The notes below the pieces were generated by a model, which saw only the letters and a list, made by a program, of their open reading frames with translations, was not told the DNA's origin and made no database searches. This document shows, piece after piece, positions 1 through 11,348 of a stretch of 64,000 bases of DNA (positions are counted from its first letter, which is position 1; each line of letters begins with the position of its first letter). The translations under genes and the position numbers were made by a program. The DNA is from Laguncularia racemosa (taxonomy: Eukaryota; Streptophyta; Magnoliopsida; Myrtales; Combretaceae), in the NCBI GenBank assembly GCA_037954665.1, contig JBBMOL010000012.1:4278001-4342000 (forward strand), given 5' to 3'.

Positions 1-2184
1 CTGACCCATAAACCGACCCTACCTCCGAACCGCAATCCATGTCCAGGTTAGCCGGATTTTATTTATTTATTATTAGAATATGTGTGGAAAAATAAAAATA
101 TATATATATGTGAAAATAAGAAAAAAAATTAGAATATGTTAATTAGAATTAGGTTTAGAGTTTTAATAAATAAATAAATATATATGTCTATTATAATTAA
201 TAGATAATTAATAAAAATTAAAAAATTAATTAATATTTTTATCACCTAGAAAACTTCTTTTCAAGAAAAAAAATGTAATTGATCTTTTTTTTTTTTAAAT
301 TAGATGTTTTAGTTTTAAATATATATAATAATAAATAAATAATAAAAGATAATAAAGCTTAGGCTTAGAATTTTTTGAAAAATTTTTAAAATGATAATAA
401 ACTTAAACCTAACGTTTTCATAATTAAAATCAAAATAATCCACTAAAGTTTTTATAAAAAACAAACTACGGCCTGTTTGATCTCGAATAGTGAGTACATA
501 GGCATCCTTATGGGGCAACTCTAAAAAATAAAAACAAAAATATTTTTAAATCATCATTAGTGTAATTGTTATATCATTTTTCTAATATCTTCTTTTTCAA
601 GAAAAAAGAAATCATAACATAACTCAAATTTCATAAAGGTAAGGTGGTAACTTTAGGGTTTCAATAAGATAGACCTCAAGTTAAGAATCTCTGGTTTTTC
701 TTTCTTCTTTTTTTTTTAAAAAAAAAAAAAAGAGATTTCATCGACTAGTTGTTTAGATTAGGATTAATTCGCTCAATTAATTATAATTCAATAATTTTTC
801 CCAACTTAAGTTGGGTAGCGACTCCAAATAAATAATAAAATTCCTAGTTCAAGTCGAAGATCTATATTGGATGAGCATAAAATCTAATATGAATCGAATA
901 GGGGAGATAATATAAATTTTCAAATTAGACTCGACAATATTCTTACTAATAATAATAAATAAATAAAATAAATAAAAAAAGGAGAGATCCGACTAACCTA
1001 GACGTAGGTCGCGATTCAGGTCGAATCGGGTCAGATCGGGTACATGGCGACTGAAGCACTTCGATGGTGGATTTTTGGCATCTGTTTTCGTCGATTGGGG
1101 GGTGTTTCCGAGCCTTCCGAAGGTGGGGAAGCCAATGGTGATGGTGGTTTTCATCAAGAACCACCCTAGGCGGCAGTTCGAGTGGCTATGGTGAGGATTT
1201 TAAACAGAGAGAGAAAGGTTTTTTTGTTTTTGTTCTTCTACTTTTTTTTTTTGTCTTTTGATTGCTTGTGGAACCTCCTCTCGTCGAGTCCTATTTATAA
1301 ACTCCCAAAACCGAGCTTAAGAAGCTCGGATCTCCTTCGCTGTTGTGACCCATCCTCATCTGTTTTTTTTTTTTTATTCATGTTAATCTTTGATTTTTGT
1401 TAAGATTGATGTTAATTTGATGGTGTTTATCTTATTTTAGTTAAAAATATGCTGGATTTGTGCAAAAAAATCTAATCAAAATGGTTGGATTCCACTTCTC
1501 CCGCGTTGACGCCAATCTCGAATGAAGTTAGGAGACAAGCAAGCACCAAGCGCGTGCGCTCGTGTCGTCCAATCGTATGCTGTCACATGGCAATTGGAAG
1601 AAAAAAAATTGCAAAACAACATGGAGTGCCTCAACCCATCTCAAACTTGAGTCTTTTCTAAATGAAACCTAATTAAAACTTATTCTTCAATCTTTCATAA
1701 GTAAGCCATGTAATTTCTTCAAACATAATTTATCTACAAATCAATTACTCTTAAATCATTAACAACAATGATGATTTACAAGATTTATCTTAAACATTGA
1801 TTGGGACTCATTTTACTCTACCATTAAATTGATTGAATCTTTTAGGGTTTTAGATTAAAGGGGAAAAAAAAGCCATAACTCACCATTTGCATACATGTCT
1901 AACAACAAAAACCCTAAAGCATTTGCTCTTCTGAATTCCACAAATCTCCTTCACTAACTAACCAAAACTTAATCAAAACTCGTTATATAGTAATACAAAG
2001 TCCTTAGTTAAACACTTCATTTAATGGATTTTGCAAGACTCCTCTTTTCACACAACAAACTCTTTTATAATGAGAGGGCTCAAATGGTGATTTTACATAT
2101 TAACCAAAACATTCATTGCCCCTTAAATAATATATATTTAATAAAAAAAAAAAGAGAAGAATTATAAAAGAAGTATAGTAAAAA
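1..2184. other. AT-rich intergenic region, no gene recognised
   Basis: The stretch is AT-rich with many homopolymer A/T runs. A GC-richer pocket at about 970-1180 contains open frames on both strands of only about 70 codons, low in complexity (His and Pro runs), with no domain I recognise. It could be a relic first exon or part of an old transposon. Nothing else can be supported. Confidence 0.5.
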
Positions 2185-2424
2185 TGAAGCATAAAAGGGA
2201 ATAATATTTTCTCATAATTTTAATCATCTATTATAGGAAACATATATACAAAGTATATTGCCTGGTTAAAGAATCAACAAAAGGAAAGATTCTCCTATAA
2301 ATAAATACTACCCTAAATACAGTAGAACCTCCTAAAACTTGACACCACAAAAATATATATATATATATATAACAGAAAAATAAATAACAATTTGGACTAG
2401 AGAATTAAATCTAAAATTTCTATA
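2185..2424 (-). repeat. 3' LTR of the minus-strand copia element
   Basis: It shares a long colinear match with 7515-7755, including the core GATTCTCCTATAAATAAATA and the following CCTAAATACAGTA segment. A short (AT)n run sits near 2346-2369. The inner boundary is set by the polypurine tract of the minus strand at about 2425-2437. Confidence 0.75.
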
Positions 2425-2878
2425 CCTCTCCTCAATCTAAAGAAGTGATATCCATCATTCCTAGCTTGCATGTAATTTTTATGAAGAGACTTCTTGATAA
2501 TGACTTTGTGAGAACATCAACAACTTGATCTCAAGAGGGCACATGATGTAACTTTATCCCTCCATCTTCAATCTCACACTTAATAAATTGTCGATCCCAT
2601 GTTTCATGTAATTATATTGCACTAGATTTTTACAAGATTCAATGCCAATTTACTGTCACTATACACATGAGAATTCTTGACTCCTAATTTGAGGTCATGT
2701 AAAAGCCTTGAAGCCAAATAGTTTCATAAATTCCTTAAGCAATTACTCCATATTCAACTTCCGCATTGCTTTTAGCCACTATCCCTTGCTTTACTCCACC
2801 AAGTTGCGAGGCTACCCCATACCTTAATGCAATACTTAGTTATAGATCTACCATTAGAGATATCAACACCCACCCCCC

Positions 2879-2879
<1 letters not shown>

Positions 2880-2920
<41 letters not shown>
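2880..2920. repeat. 41-base poly-C homopolymer followed by poly-A
   Basis: An uninterrupted C run is preceded by C-rich sequence and followed by 10 A. It interrupts the copia RNase H region exactly where the conserved Asp-Ala-Asp-Trp motif should continue. Confidence 0.95.
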
Positions 2921-2924
<4 letters not shown>

Positions 2925-2931
<7 letters not shown>

Positions 2932-3995
2932 AGAAAATAGAAAAAAAAAATCAGCATCAACAATGACCTCAATATTTCTATTTTGTGCCTTTTTAATAAA
3001 TAATCCCTTACTTAGAGTACCTTTTAGATACTATAGACTATGGTTTACTCCATCCCTATAATGTTTAGTAGGAGAATGCGTTGCCTAACTAACCACACTA
3101 ATAAAGTGAGCTAAATTGAGTCTACAAAGAGATAAATAGACTAGTCTCCTTACTAATCTTTGATATCGGCCTTTATCAACGAGAATGTTATTTGCTAGAG
3201 CATAACTTTTCCAATTCATTAGTAAAGGAGTAGTCATGGGCTTGCATCCTACCTTACCTGTTTCTTGTAGTAAGTCAAGTATGTATTTTCTTTAACTAGT
3301 AAAGATTGTTTTCCTATTCTAAGCAACTTCCATCCCTAAGAACAATTTCAACTCCCTAAACTCCTTTGTCTCAAATTCTTCTTTAATTCTCTTCTTCAAA
3401 CTGTCAATCTCCTATATATAATCACCTATGATGATTATATCATCCACGCATACTATAAAGACCCTTAAAGAAAATAGAAAAAAAATCAGCATCAACAATG
3501 ACCTCAATATTTCTATTTTATGCCTTTTTAATAAATAATCCCTTACTTAAAGTACCTTTTAGATACTATAGACTATGGTTTACTTCATCCTTATAATGTT
3601 TAGTAGGAGAATGCATTGCCTAACTAACCACACTAATAAAGTGAGCTAAATTGAGTCTACAAAGAGATAAATGAACTAGTCTCCTTACTAATCTTTGATA
3701 TCGGCCTTTATCAACGAGAATGTTATTTGCTAGAGCATAACTTTTCCAATTCATTGGTAAAGGAGTAGTCATGGGCTTGCATCCTACCTTACTTGTTTCT
3801 TGTAGTAAGTCAAGTATGTATTTTCTTTAACTAATAAAGATTGTTTTCTTATTCTAAGCAACTTCCATCCCTAAGAACAATTTCAACTCCCTAAACTCCT
3901 TTGTCTCAAATTCTTCTTTAATTCTCTTCTTCAAACTGTCAATCTCCTGTATATAATCACTTATGATGATTATATCATCCACGTATACTATAAAG
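2925..3995. repeat. 535-bp tandem duplication inside copia RT
   Basis: The segment starting TCAGCATCAACAATGACC at 2951 recurs at 3486, and the block ending ACTATAAAG at 3460 recurs ending at 3995, so the offset is 535 bp throughout. The copies differ at scattered positions. The catalytic motif reads YVDD in the copy at 3460-3995 but CVDD (3439-3450) in the other. Confidence 0.9.
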
Positions 3996-6549
3996 ATTGA
4001 CTTAGAGTCCAAAATTCCCTTGTTTGAAAAACAATGTATGCTTAACTTAACTCTGTTTATACCCTAATCCACTCAAAGTATAACTAAATTTTGTGAACCA
4101 TTCTTTAGGGGATTGCTTTAACCCATATAGAAACTTGTTTAATTTACATTCTTTGCCTTTGTTACTATCAAACAGAAAACTAGGTGGAATCTGCATGTAA
4201 ATTTCCTCCTATAATTCCCTATTTAAGAAGGAATTGTTTCCATCTAACTAATGTAATGGCCTATCTAAATTTGCTACAAGGGATAATATTAACTTGAAGG
4301 AGTTCAATTTTGTTACTACGGAGAGGGTTTCTTTATAGTCAATCCCATATGTCTATGTGTACCCTTGTGCAACTAGTTGTGCTTTATACCATTCAATACT
4401 CCCATTAGATCTATACTTGGTATTGAATATCCACTTACCTCTAACTATCTTCTTGTTTAATGGCAAGTCAACCATTTCCTAAGTATTGTTTTGGTATAAG
4501 GCTCTCATTTCCTCCGAGACGACTACATAATATTCCTTGGAATAACCTCATCATTTGCACGTCTAAACATGCCTTGGAGATAACTTTGAAAATGTTATGT
4601 AATTTGAGATGGTATACTTAGCATAAGTCCATCTCTCTTTTCTCAAAGAAATGGAAAAATTAATTAAGATCATCTTTCTCTTATGACTTAGTCTAATCCT
4701 TTTCCTCCTCATTTAGTTAGACTAGAGGTTACGAGGTCCATGATTAGCTATGCTCAAAAGTTTTAGATCGCTTTGTATATTATCCAAGTTTAGTTTTTTT
4801 TTCTTGAATAGATTCTAGTTTAGAGGGTTCAAGAGTTTGATCAGTTTCTAAAGGACAAGTAAAACCAAGACTGGTTTATGGTTGATTAGTGATGTCAAGA
4901 GATAGATTTATTGACTTAAAAGGACTTAGTAGCAGCAACTCTAGTTTAAAGATAGGGACAACAAAGTTAATGAGATTGGAATCAACAATCAAAAGTAAAT
5001 CATGTTGTTCTTGCTATATCTTTGAGACCCTTTGATCAGTTAAGTTAACATATGGTTAGTTTTCAAACAAAATAGTGTCTACAATAACATAAACATGTTT
5101 TGTAGGCAGATGGTAACATCTATATCCTTTTTGTGATGGAGAATAACCGATAAATATCCCTTTGAGCACTATAGATTCAAGTTTATTTTTATTTAGTGTA
5201 TTGTTTAAAATAAACATAGGACACCCAAATACTTTGGGTGCTAATGAATTCAACAGAGGACATTTGAGATATGTGTCTAGAAGAACACTCAAAGGATTCC
5301 TAAAATTAAGGACCTTTGACAGAACATGATTGATAAGATATGTAGCAATTAAAACTACATCTCCTCGAAAAGTATTTGGAATAGAGTTAGTGAACATCAT
5401 GGCTCTTGTAATTTCCAGAAAATGTCTATTTTTTTCATTCTACAATTCCATTTTGCTAAGTATAAGAACATGAACTTTGGTACAATACCATTCTCATTTA
5501 GGTAATGTTCGAATTCATGTGAGAAATACTCCTTACCATTATCAATATAAAGTATTTGTATGTTTTCATTGAAGACATTCACTATAAATTTATGAAATTG
5601 CTTGAACACATAGGTAACATTAGATTTTTCTTTTAAGAGAAATATCCAACAAACTCGTGAATGATCATCAATAAAAGTAGCAAACCACCTATACCTATTG
5701 TAAGTTGAAATTTAAGAAGGTTCTCAAATATCACTATGAATCAACTGAAAGGGTTTTAATGGTTTATATGGTTTAATGTGATAGGAGTTTTTTTTTTTTT
5801 TTTGACAATTTTGCCATGATACAACATTCACAACCAAACTCAGCCACCCTTTTATTTTCAAATAAGTTTAGGTACAAACAATTTGAGCATAGAAAATTGG
5901 GATGAGGTAGACATTTGTGCCATAACATAATTTCAAAATCATTAGAGACAGAAACAAAAGACTTAGACTTAGAATTACAAGCAAACCTAGGATTTACTCC
6001 AGACATGTAGTTAGACCATCGTGTTCATTAGCAATACCAATCATTTTTCCTGAACACTAGTCTCGCAAAACACAGTTAGTTAGAGAAAATATAACTTAGT
6101 ATTTCATATCTTTAACTAACTTACTTATAGTTAGTTATACTATAATTTGGGAACAAAAAGCGTACCCTTTAATTTTAGACCATCCAAGTTCACCATCGCT
6201 TTTCCTCCAGTAACTATAAAATCTACATTAGTTACAAATATCTAGTTCAAATTATCACACATATTCATATTATCAAAGTACTAGATGAAGTTAGGCACAT
6301 GGTCAGAGGCACCTATATCTGTTATCTAAGTATTACCTTCCTGATTCTTAGAGAGAGACAAGCAAGTACCTTTGTGGGCTATTGTTACTGAAGGAGAATC
6401 AATTATCCTACTATCCCTTGAAGTGATTTGGGTCTAACTCAATGTCTACTAAAGGAGAGTTATTTGATCTGAATTCAAATTTAATTCTGGATTTGGATTT
6501 TTCAAAGGAACAACCTCTGCCAGCTAAGCATTTTTTACATTGCTATGGC

Positions 6550-7300
6550 TTAGCTTTTGTAATCTTTAGCTTGCAATGAAGCTTCCAACAAGTATCTCTT
6601 AAATGGTTGGGCTTGTGACAAAGATCGCACCATTGTCTCTCTCGTGAAGGGAGCCATCGAGTAAAATTTGCCACCAGAAGCACTATTATTCTGATCATCC
6701 TACTTTGAAGCTAACATCACCTATATTCGACTTTCCTCACGACAAAATTTTACAAAAAGCCTCCTTAAGAGTCAACAATAACTATTTTCCAAGCAATCTC
6801 ATCAAGGTCGAGATTCAACTCGCATAGAAAATCAAAGATTCTATCTTTTTCTAACAACTTTCTGTACTTGGCCCCTTCTTCCACACATCTCCAATCTATC
6901 TCATAAAAAAGATCCATTTCCTACGACAATTCCATAAATACATTAAAATATTCTATTACACTCAAGTTACCTTGAATGGCTATTCAAAGGTGAGATCTTA
7001 TCTCAAAACATTGAAATGTATTCTCCAAATCTGAATAAATCTCCTGCAAGTTTTCCTATATCTACTTTGTATTTTCACAACATAAATAAGTTCTTCCAAT
7101 TCTTGGCTCCGTAGAATTTATGAGCCATGCCATCACAAGGGAGTTCTCTACCTCCCACACTGCATATTCGTTTGACTCACAATTAAGCACATTAACAATA
7201 TCAATTAGGTAGCCAAGTTTTCCTCTAACACGAATTACCAATTTCACTTATTGAGACCATTCTCTAAAGTTTACACCATTCAGTTTATGTTGAGCAATTT
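6550..7300 (-). pseudogene. copia gag relic with zinc knuckle
   Basis: The 7062-7247 minus frame carries a copia gag pattern: GKLGYL, then a Trp/Glu-rich stretch, then VMAWLINSTEPRIGRTYL. The same domain is seen in the second minus-strand copia at 40400-40862. Downstream on the minus strand, at about 6570-6640, a frame reads CDLCHKPNHLRDTCW, a CCHC nucleic-acid-binding knuckle. Stops separate the pieces, so no capsid-like protein can be made. Confidence 0.7.
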
Positions 7301-7495
7301 GGAGAGAATGTTGGTCAAGAATTGATGATGGTGTAGGTTTGGTGTTTTCGATTCAAACATCTCTAGAATAGGCACCAAACTTGAGTTTAGTTCCTAGTGC
7401 GGTTTGTTTGATTTGTGGAGTAAAATCACACATTATGATTATACTCTAGTCGGAGGAAAAAAAAAAAAAAAGAGAGAGATAGAGAGAGGATCAAT

Positions 7496-7514
7496 TGAAC
7501 TCTAATACTATAAA
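7496..7514 (-). other. Primer binding site (degenerate, initiator Met-tRNA)
   Basis: On the minus strand the bases directly after the 5' LTR read TAGTATTAGAGTTC, a decayed form of the standard plant copia primer site TGGTATCAGAGC. Confidence 0.55.
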
Positions 7515-7755
7515 GAGTAAATGAGAATAATCTTTTCTCATAATTCTATTCATCTATTGTAGGATGATATATATATATATATATAAATAAAGTATACTAT
7601 CGAGTCAAAGAACCAACAAAAAGAAAGATTCTCCTATAAATAAATATCACCCTAAATACAGTAAAACCTCCTAAAACTAACCAACACCACAAAGAAAAAA
7701 ATAAATATAGATTAGAAAAATAAATAACCATTTTCACCAAAGAATAAAATCTATA
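7515..7755 (-). repeat. 5' LTR of the minus-strand copia element
   Basis: This is the partner of the LTR at 2185-2424. The match runs from TTTTCTCATAATT through the CTCCTATAAATAAATA core to a shared AAAATCTA-like end. An (AT)n run at about 7568-7583 differs in length from that in the other LTR. Confidence 0.75.
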
Positions 7756-8060
7756 CAAAAAAGAACAATAAAAATAAAACACATGAAAAGATAGATGGTT
7801 ATTTAAAGAATTATTTTAGCTAGTGAATGTAACATAAGTAACATTGGTGCCTAAAATAATTAAGTAATCATAAAAAATAATAATAATAATAAATAACTCA
7901 TTTATATATAACCATCACCAAGAATAACTATTCAAAATAATTTATCTCTACAAAACCACTATGTAAATAATTTATTTTACATATTATTTATAAATTTATT
8001 TGATTAAAATATGCAAAATACTAAGCTCCCCAATTCACTTTAATATCTATGTTACTAATA
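7756..8060. other. AT-rich spacer, nothing recognised
   Basis: The stretch is A/T-rich with no open frame, repeat pair or motif that I can support. Confidence 0.5.
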
Positions 8061-8325
8061 GCGTGTTCAGTTTGTAGAATGAAATAAGATAAGAATAGAA
8101 TTACAATTATTAGGAAATGAAATAAAGAGTGAATACATATTCTTCATAGTTCATTTAAAATTCATAAATAGATTTGAAAGTATGCTGAAAATAATGAAAG
8201 AATAGCTATTTCCTTAGTTAATAAAGGAATTCCAATTCCTTGTTTTACAACAATAAGGAAGGAATAAATATATAAGGAAAGAATTGCGATTTTATTTCGA
8301 TTTTATAAAGTAAACCAAATATGCC
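8061..8325. mobile_element. Tourist-like (PIF/Harbinger) MITE
   Basis: The ends are inverted: the left end reads GCGTGTTCAGTTTGTAGAAT and the complement of the right end reads GGCATATTTGGTTTACTTTA. This is the typical plant form of a Tourist MITE. The 265-bp element is flanked by the 3-bp direct repeat ATA (8058-8060 and 8326-8328). It has no coding capacity. The superfamily is inferred from the TIR sequence and the 3-bp duplication. Confidence 0.6.
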
Positions 8326-8648
8326 ATAAAAAGAATTAGAGGTTTTTTGTTGTCTTACATATTTTATTATAGTCATGTATATAATCAAGAAAAGGAAAGA
8401 TACAAAAGTTACAATTAGGATGGTGGAATGGAAGTTCCATTAAATATACGAGAGTTAGGGGTTTTATAATGATGTGTGATCAATAGTTTTTAGTAAATGA
8501 TAATTACCATGTAAAAATTATATTTTTTCAATGATTATTTTACTTAACTATTTACCGTTTATTGAGCATTCATATGGCAAGTTTTGTGTTCGCTGAATAT
8601 AAATAATGTTAAAGGTTATATATACCAAGAGTGATGTATTAGTGTATA

Positions 8649-9111
8649 AGGTTGCAAATGAGTTGAGCTACTCGCGAGTTACTCGAGCTTAGTTCGACTT
8701 GAGCTCAATTAGTAAACGAGCCGAGATTAAGCTTAAAATAAAACTCATTTATTTAAACAAGACAAACTCAAGCTCCTAATTAAGCTCGTGAGCCAACTTA
8801 AAAACAAGTTCGTTTATATTATTAATAAGTTAGTTCAAGAGCTAACGTATTTATATTATTAATAAATCAAATCATGAATAGTCTCATAATCAAGTTCTCA
8901 TTTGTATTATTAATAAGTAAGCTTACATACAAACTTGTAAATAAGCTCATTTATTTAAACAGGTTTAAGTTGAGATTTATTTAAATAAATGAGTTCAGAC
9001 TTACTAATCTAAACGGACTAATTTTTAATTTCAAATTCCTTAACGAGTTTAGACTTGAGTCTATAATTTTAATATTCTATAAAAACTCAACTCAATTTGA
9101 GCTAAATAAGT
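8649..9111. repeat. Dispersed GAGCTCG-rich repeat, copy 1
   Basis: The repeat begins GGTTGCAAATGAGTTGAGC and runs through many GAGCTCG, AAGCTCG and TTATTAATAAG-type motifs. The same order of motifs is present at 42014-42610 in the WDR11-like gene. Similar sequences are widespread in plant genomes and are probably non-autonomous DNA transposons, though I cannot fix the superfamily. This copy ends about 115 bp upstream of the PPR start codon, so it may form part of that promoter. Confidence 0.6.
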
Positions 9112-9227
9112 TTTTTAACAAGTCGAATATAAACCTTAAAAAGCATCTTTGTGAGTGTAGATTTAAGAAACCTACAAACGACCATCAAGCAAAGAGTAAC
9201 GTCCGTAGCATAACCATGTAAAGAATC

Positions 9228-10811
9228 TTGATGACCAACTTTCGAAGATTCTTGTTCCTCATCAAACGCTGCCGAACTATCGAATACCTCCACCAACTTC
9301 ACGCTCATACACTAACCACCGGCGTCTTCTCTTCCCACCCTCTCTCTGTCCCCTCCACCATCCTCCACGCCTTCACCACTTTCTCTTCTCCACCCTCCAC
9401 CAACACCACTTCTCTGATCACCTACATTCTCACTCTCTTCAATTCCATCAAAAACCCACCAACCTTTTGCTACAACAATGTCATTAGAGCCCTCACTCTT
9501 CTCTCTGCTCCTCTCAATGCCCTCTTTTTCTTCACCCAAATGCTGCAGAGCTCAGTCTCTCCAGACTTTCATTCTCTTCCTTTTGCTCTCAAGGCTTGTG
9601 GACAGCTCGGTGCCATCACTATGTCCCGGACTCTTCATTCTTATGCGTTGAAACATGGGTGTGCCGTCGATTTGTTCATAGTGAATTCTTTTATCCGAGT
9701 GTACTCGTCATCCGGCTGTCTCGATGAGGCATCCCGGATGTTTGATGAAAGTCCTCTGAGAGATATCGTCTCCTTTAATACTATCATAGATGGGTTTGTG
9801 AAATTGGGAGAAATTGAAAGAGCGCGCAAGATGTTTGATGAAATGCCTGAACGAGACTCCGTGTCATGGGGTACTGTTGTTTCAGGTTATGCACGGATGA
9901 GCCGGTGTGACGAAGCGCTTGAGTTATTTAATCAGATGATTACACTGGAAGTTCAACCGCATAATATGACATTAGTTTCTGCTCTCTCTGCTTGTGCTCA
10001 ATTGGGGGAGATAGATCATGGGAGGAGAATACATGATTATATAAAAAGGAACAGCATTCAGGTTGATTCCTTCTTGTGCACAGCATTGGTGGACTTTTAT
10101 GCAAAGTGTGGTTGCATTGATATTGCTATCAAGTTATTTGAAAGAAATGCTCAAAGGAACCTTTACACTTGGAATGCAATGATTGTTGGACTTGCGGTGC
10201 ATGGGCAGGGGCACCTATCCCTAGATTATTTCTCGAGAATGATTGATGCTGGGATTCAACCTGATGGTGTGACATTGCTAGGAGTTCTAGTGGGGTGTAG
10301 TCATGCTGGTTTAGTCCAAGAAGCTTGCAAAATTTTTGATGAAATGGAGTTGGCATATGGGGTAAATCGAGAGATCAAGCATTATGGTTGCATGGCTGAT
10401 TTGCTTGCACGGGCTGGCTTGATTGGAGAAGGTATCAATATGGTAAAGAGAATGCCTTCTGGAGGTGATATCTTCATGTGGGGTGGATTGCTTGGAGGGT
10501 GCAAAATACATGGAAATGTTGAGATTGCCGAGAAAGCAGCAAGGGAGATGATGGAATCATATCCTGAAGACGGTGGGGTTTATTCAATCATGACTGGTGT
10601 ATATGCCAGTGCTAACCGGTGGGAAGACGTTGTGAAGACAAGGGTGTCTTTGAGTACTGGTACAGCAAAGAAGGTTTCTGCTTGCAGTGTGATTAAAGTA
10701 AATGAGGCTGTATATGAGTTCTTATCTTCTGACACAATGCATCCTCAAACTGAGGATATTTATTTACTTCTGAATGCAATAGACAAACATCAGATGGAGG
10801 CACCCCAGTAA
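9228..10811 (+). CDS. Pentatricopeptide repeat protein, PLS class, E-type end
   Basis: This is an intronless ORF of 527 residues. PPR proteins bind organellar RNA, one repeat per base, and act in editing, splicing or stabilisation in mitochondria or chloroplasts. Repeats of the PLS type run from about residue 75 to 400. Clear ones include the repeat from about 177 (DIVSFNTIIDGFVKLGEIER), 210-245 (DSVSWGTVVSGYARM), 280-311 (SFLCTALVDFYAKCG) and 312-346 (LYTWNAMIVGLAVHGQGHLS). Residues about 413-490 form an E motif (MWGGLLGGCKIHGNVEIAEKA) and the end resembles the start of E+. There is no DYW deaminase domain, so any editing role would need a partner. The overall sequence resembles Arabidopsis At5g61800 from memory. 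The start could be Met1 or Met2, which are adjacent. The basic N-terminus (MTNFRRFLFLIKRCR) fits an organelle presequence. Codon use and length give no sign of decay. Confidence 0.93.
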   Translation: MMTNFRRFLFLIKRCRTIEYLHQLHAHTLTTGVFSSHPLSVPSTILHAFTTFSSPPSTNTTSLITYILTLFNSIKNPPTFCYNNVIRALTLLSAPLNALFFFTQMLQSSVSPDFHSLPFALKACGQLGAITMSRTLHSYALKHGCAVDLFIVNSFIRVYSSSGCLDEASRMFDESPLRDIVSFNTIIDGFVKLGEIERARKMFDEMPERDSVSWGTVVSGYARMSRCDEALELFNQMITLEVQPHNMTLVSALSACAQLGEIDHGRRIHDYIKRNSIQVDSFLCTALVDFYAKCGCIDIAIKLFERNAQRNLYTWNAMIVGLAVHGQGHLSLDYFSRMIDAGIQPDGVTLLGVLVGCSHAGLVQEACKIFDEMELAYGVNREIKHYGCMADLLARAGLIGEGINMVKRMPSGGDIFMWGGLLGGCKIHGNVEIAEKAAREMMESYPEDGGVYSIMTGVYASANRWEDVVKTRVSLSTGTAKKVSACSVIKVNEAVYEFLSSDTMHPQTEDIYLLLNAIDKHQMEAPQ

Positions 10812-10952
10812 TGTCCATATAAAAAAGAAGCAACCTAGCTGTAATAGCTTTTATGTCATCATAAGGTGGAAGCCAACATAGAAACAGAGCAGTAGGCTTG
10901 TTAGTCAAAGTGGTTTGTCTGCCTGAGGATTGGCACTGATGCCATGGTGACA

Positions 10953-10958
10953 AATAAA
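10953..10958 (+). terminator. Candidate poly(A) signal AATAAA of the PPR gene
   Basis: A canonical AATAAA lies about 140 bp after the PPR stop codon. Plant signals are loose, so this is only a candidate. Confidence 0.35.
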
Positions 10959-11106
10959 GGTCAGTGGCTGTTGGGTGGAGCTCACTCATGGCACATGGGA
11001 TCTTTCATTCCACTATAATTATGCTCACAACCATGTAATTTCACAATGGAGTTTGCATACTTTTGACTTCAAACTCTTCTTTTATATGTTAAGGATATCT
11101 GTGAGG

Positions 11107-11348
11107 CCATCAAATGTTTTGAGGGCCATAATCAAATGATTAACCCAAACATGAGAAATTCATATGGATATGGCTGCCCTTTTGTCGGAAGTGGGTTCAA
11201 GAATAAGAGATGGAAACAGAAGTTACACCATCAAATGTTTTGAGGGCCATAATCAAATGATTAACCCAAACATGAGAAATTCATATGAATATGGCTGCCC
11301 TTTTGTCAGAAGTGGGTTCAAGAATAAGAGATGGAAACAGACATTACA
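11107..11348. repeat. 121-bp tandem duplication downstream of the PPR gene
   Basis: CCATCAAATGTTTTGAGGGC begins at 11107 and again at 11228. The two 121-bp copies are nearly identical, with a few substitutions such as GGATATGG versus GAATATGG. The low divergence suggests a recent event. Confidence 0.92.

Larger units (their letters stand above)
2430..6010 (-). pseudogene. copia pol relic (integrase, RT, RNase H)
   Basis: Minus-strand pieces in order are: a GAG-pre-integrase zinc region (5773-6006; LWHKCLPHPNF, later CECCIMAK); integrase core fragments (5397-5609, including IDNGKEYFS; 5056-5400, including LINHVLSKVLNFRNPLSVL and GYSPSQKGYRCYH); the start of reverse transcriptase (about 4080-4480; GKWIFNTKYRSNGSIEWYKA, later YGLKQSPKEWF); the catalytic YVDD at 3974-3985; and RNase H (about 2700-2870; SITKYCIKVWGSLATWW). 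Many in-frame stops break it. The YVDD region is present twice through a 535-bp tandem duplication. Confidence 0.8.
2185..7755 (-). mobile_element. Decayed Ty1/copia LTR retrotransposon (minus strand)
   Basis: Two related LTRs of about 240 bp bound the element, at 2185-2424 (3' LTR) and 7515-7755 (5' LTR). On the minus strand the order is gag, zinc knuckle, GAG-pre-integrase, integrase, reverse transcriptase, RNase H, which is the copia order because integrase precedes reverse transcriptase. Stops and frameshifts occur throughout, so no long ORF survives. A degenerate initiator-Met-tRNA primer site lies beside the 5' LTR, and a purine tract reading TTGAGGAGAGG on the minus strand abuts the 3' LTR. 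A 535-bp internal tandem duplication and a poly-C run lie in the pol region. LTR ends are approximate. I did not find a convincing target-site duplication. Confidence 0.85.

Noticed and set aside
2871..2920. Direct-repeat-like C tract as part of a CRISPR or satellite array
   Set aside because: A simple homopolymer with no spacers, in a plant genome.
2772..2972. Poly-Gly minus-strand open frame over the C homopolymer
   Set aside because: The glycine run is only the translation of the homopolymer. The rest is RNase H relic of the copia.
9312..9539. Glu/Gly-rich minus-strand frame opposite the PPR start
   Set aside because: An antisense artefact of a Ser/Pro/Leu-rich coding stretch.
10693..10989. 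98-codon minus-strand open frame at the end of the PPR gene
   Set aside because: It overlaps PPR coding sequence antisense, and no domain or promoter supports it.
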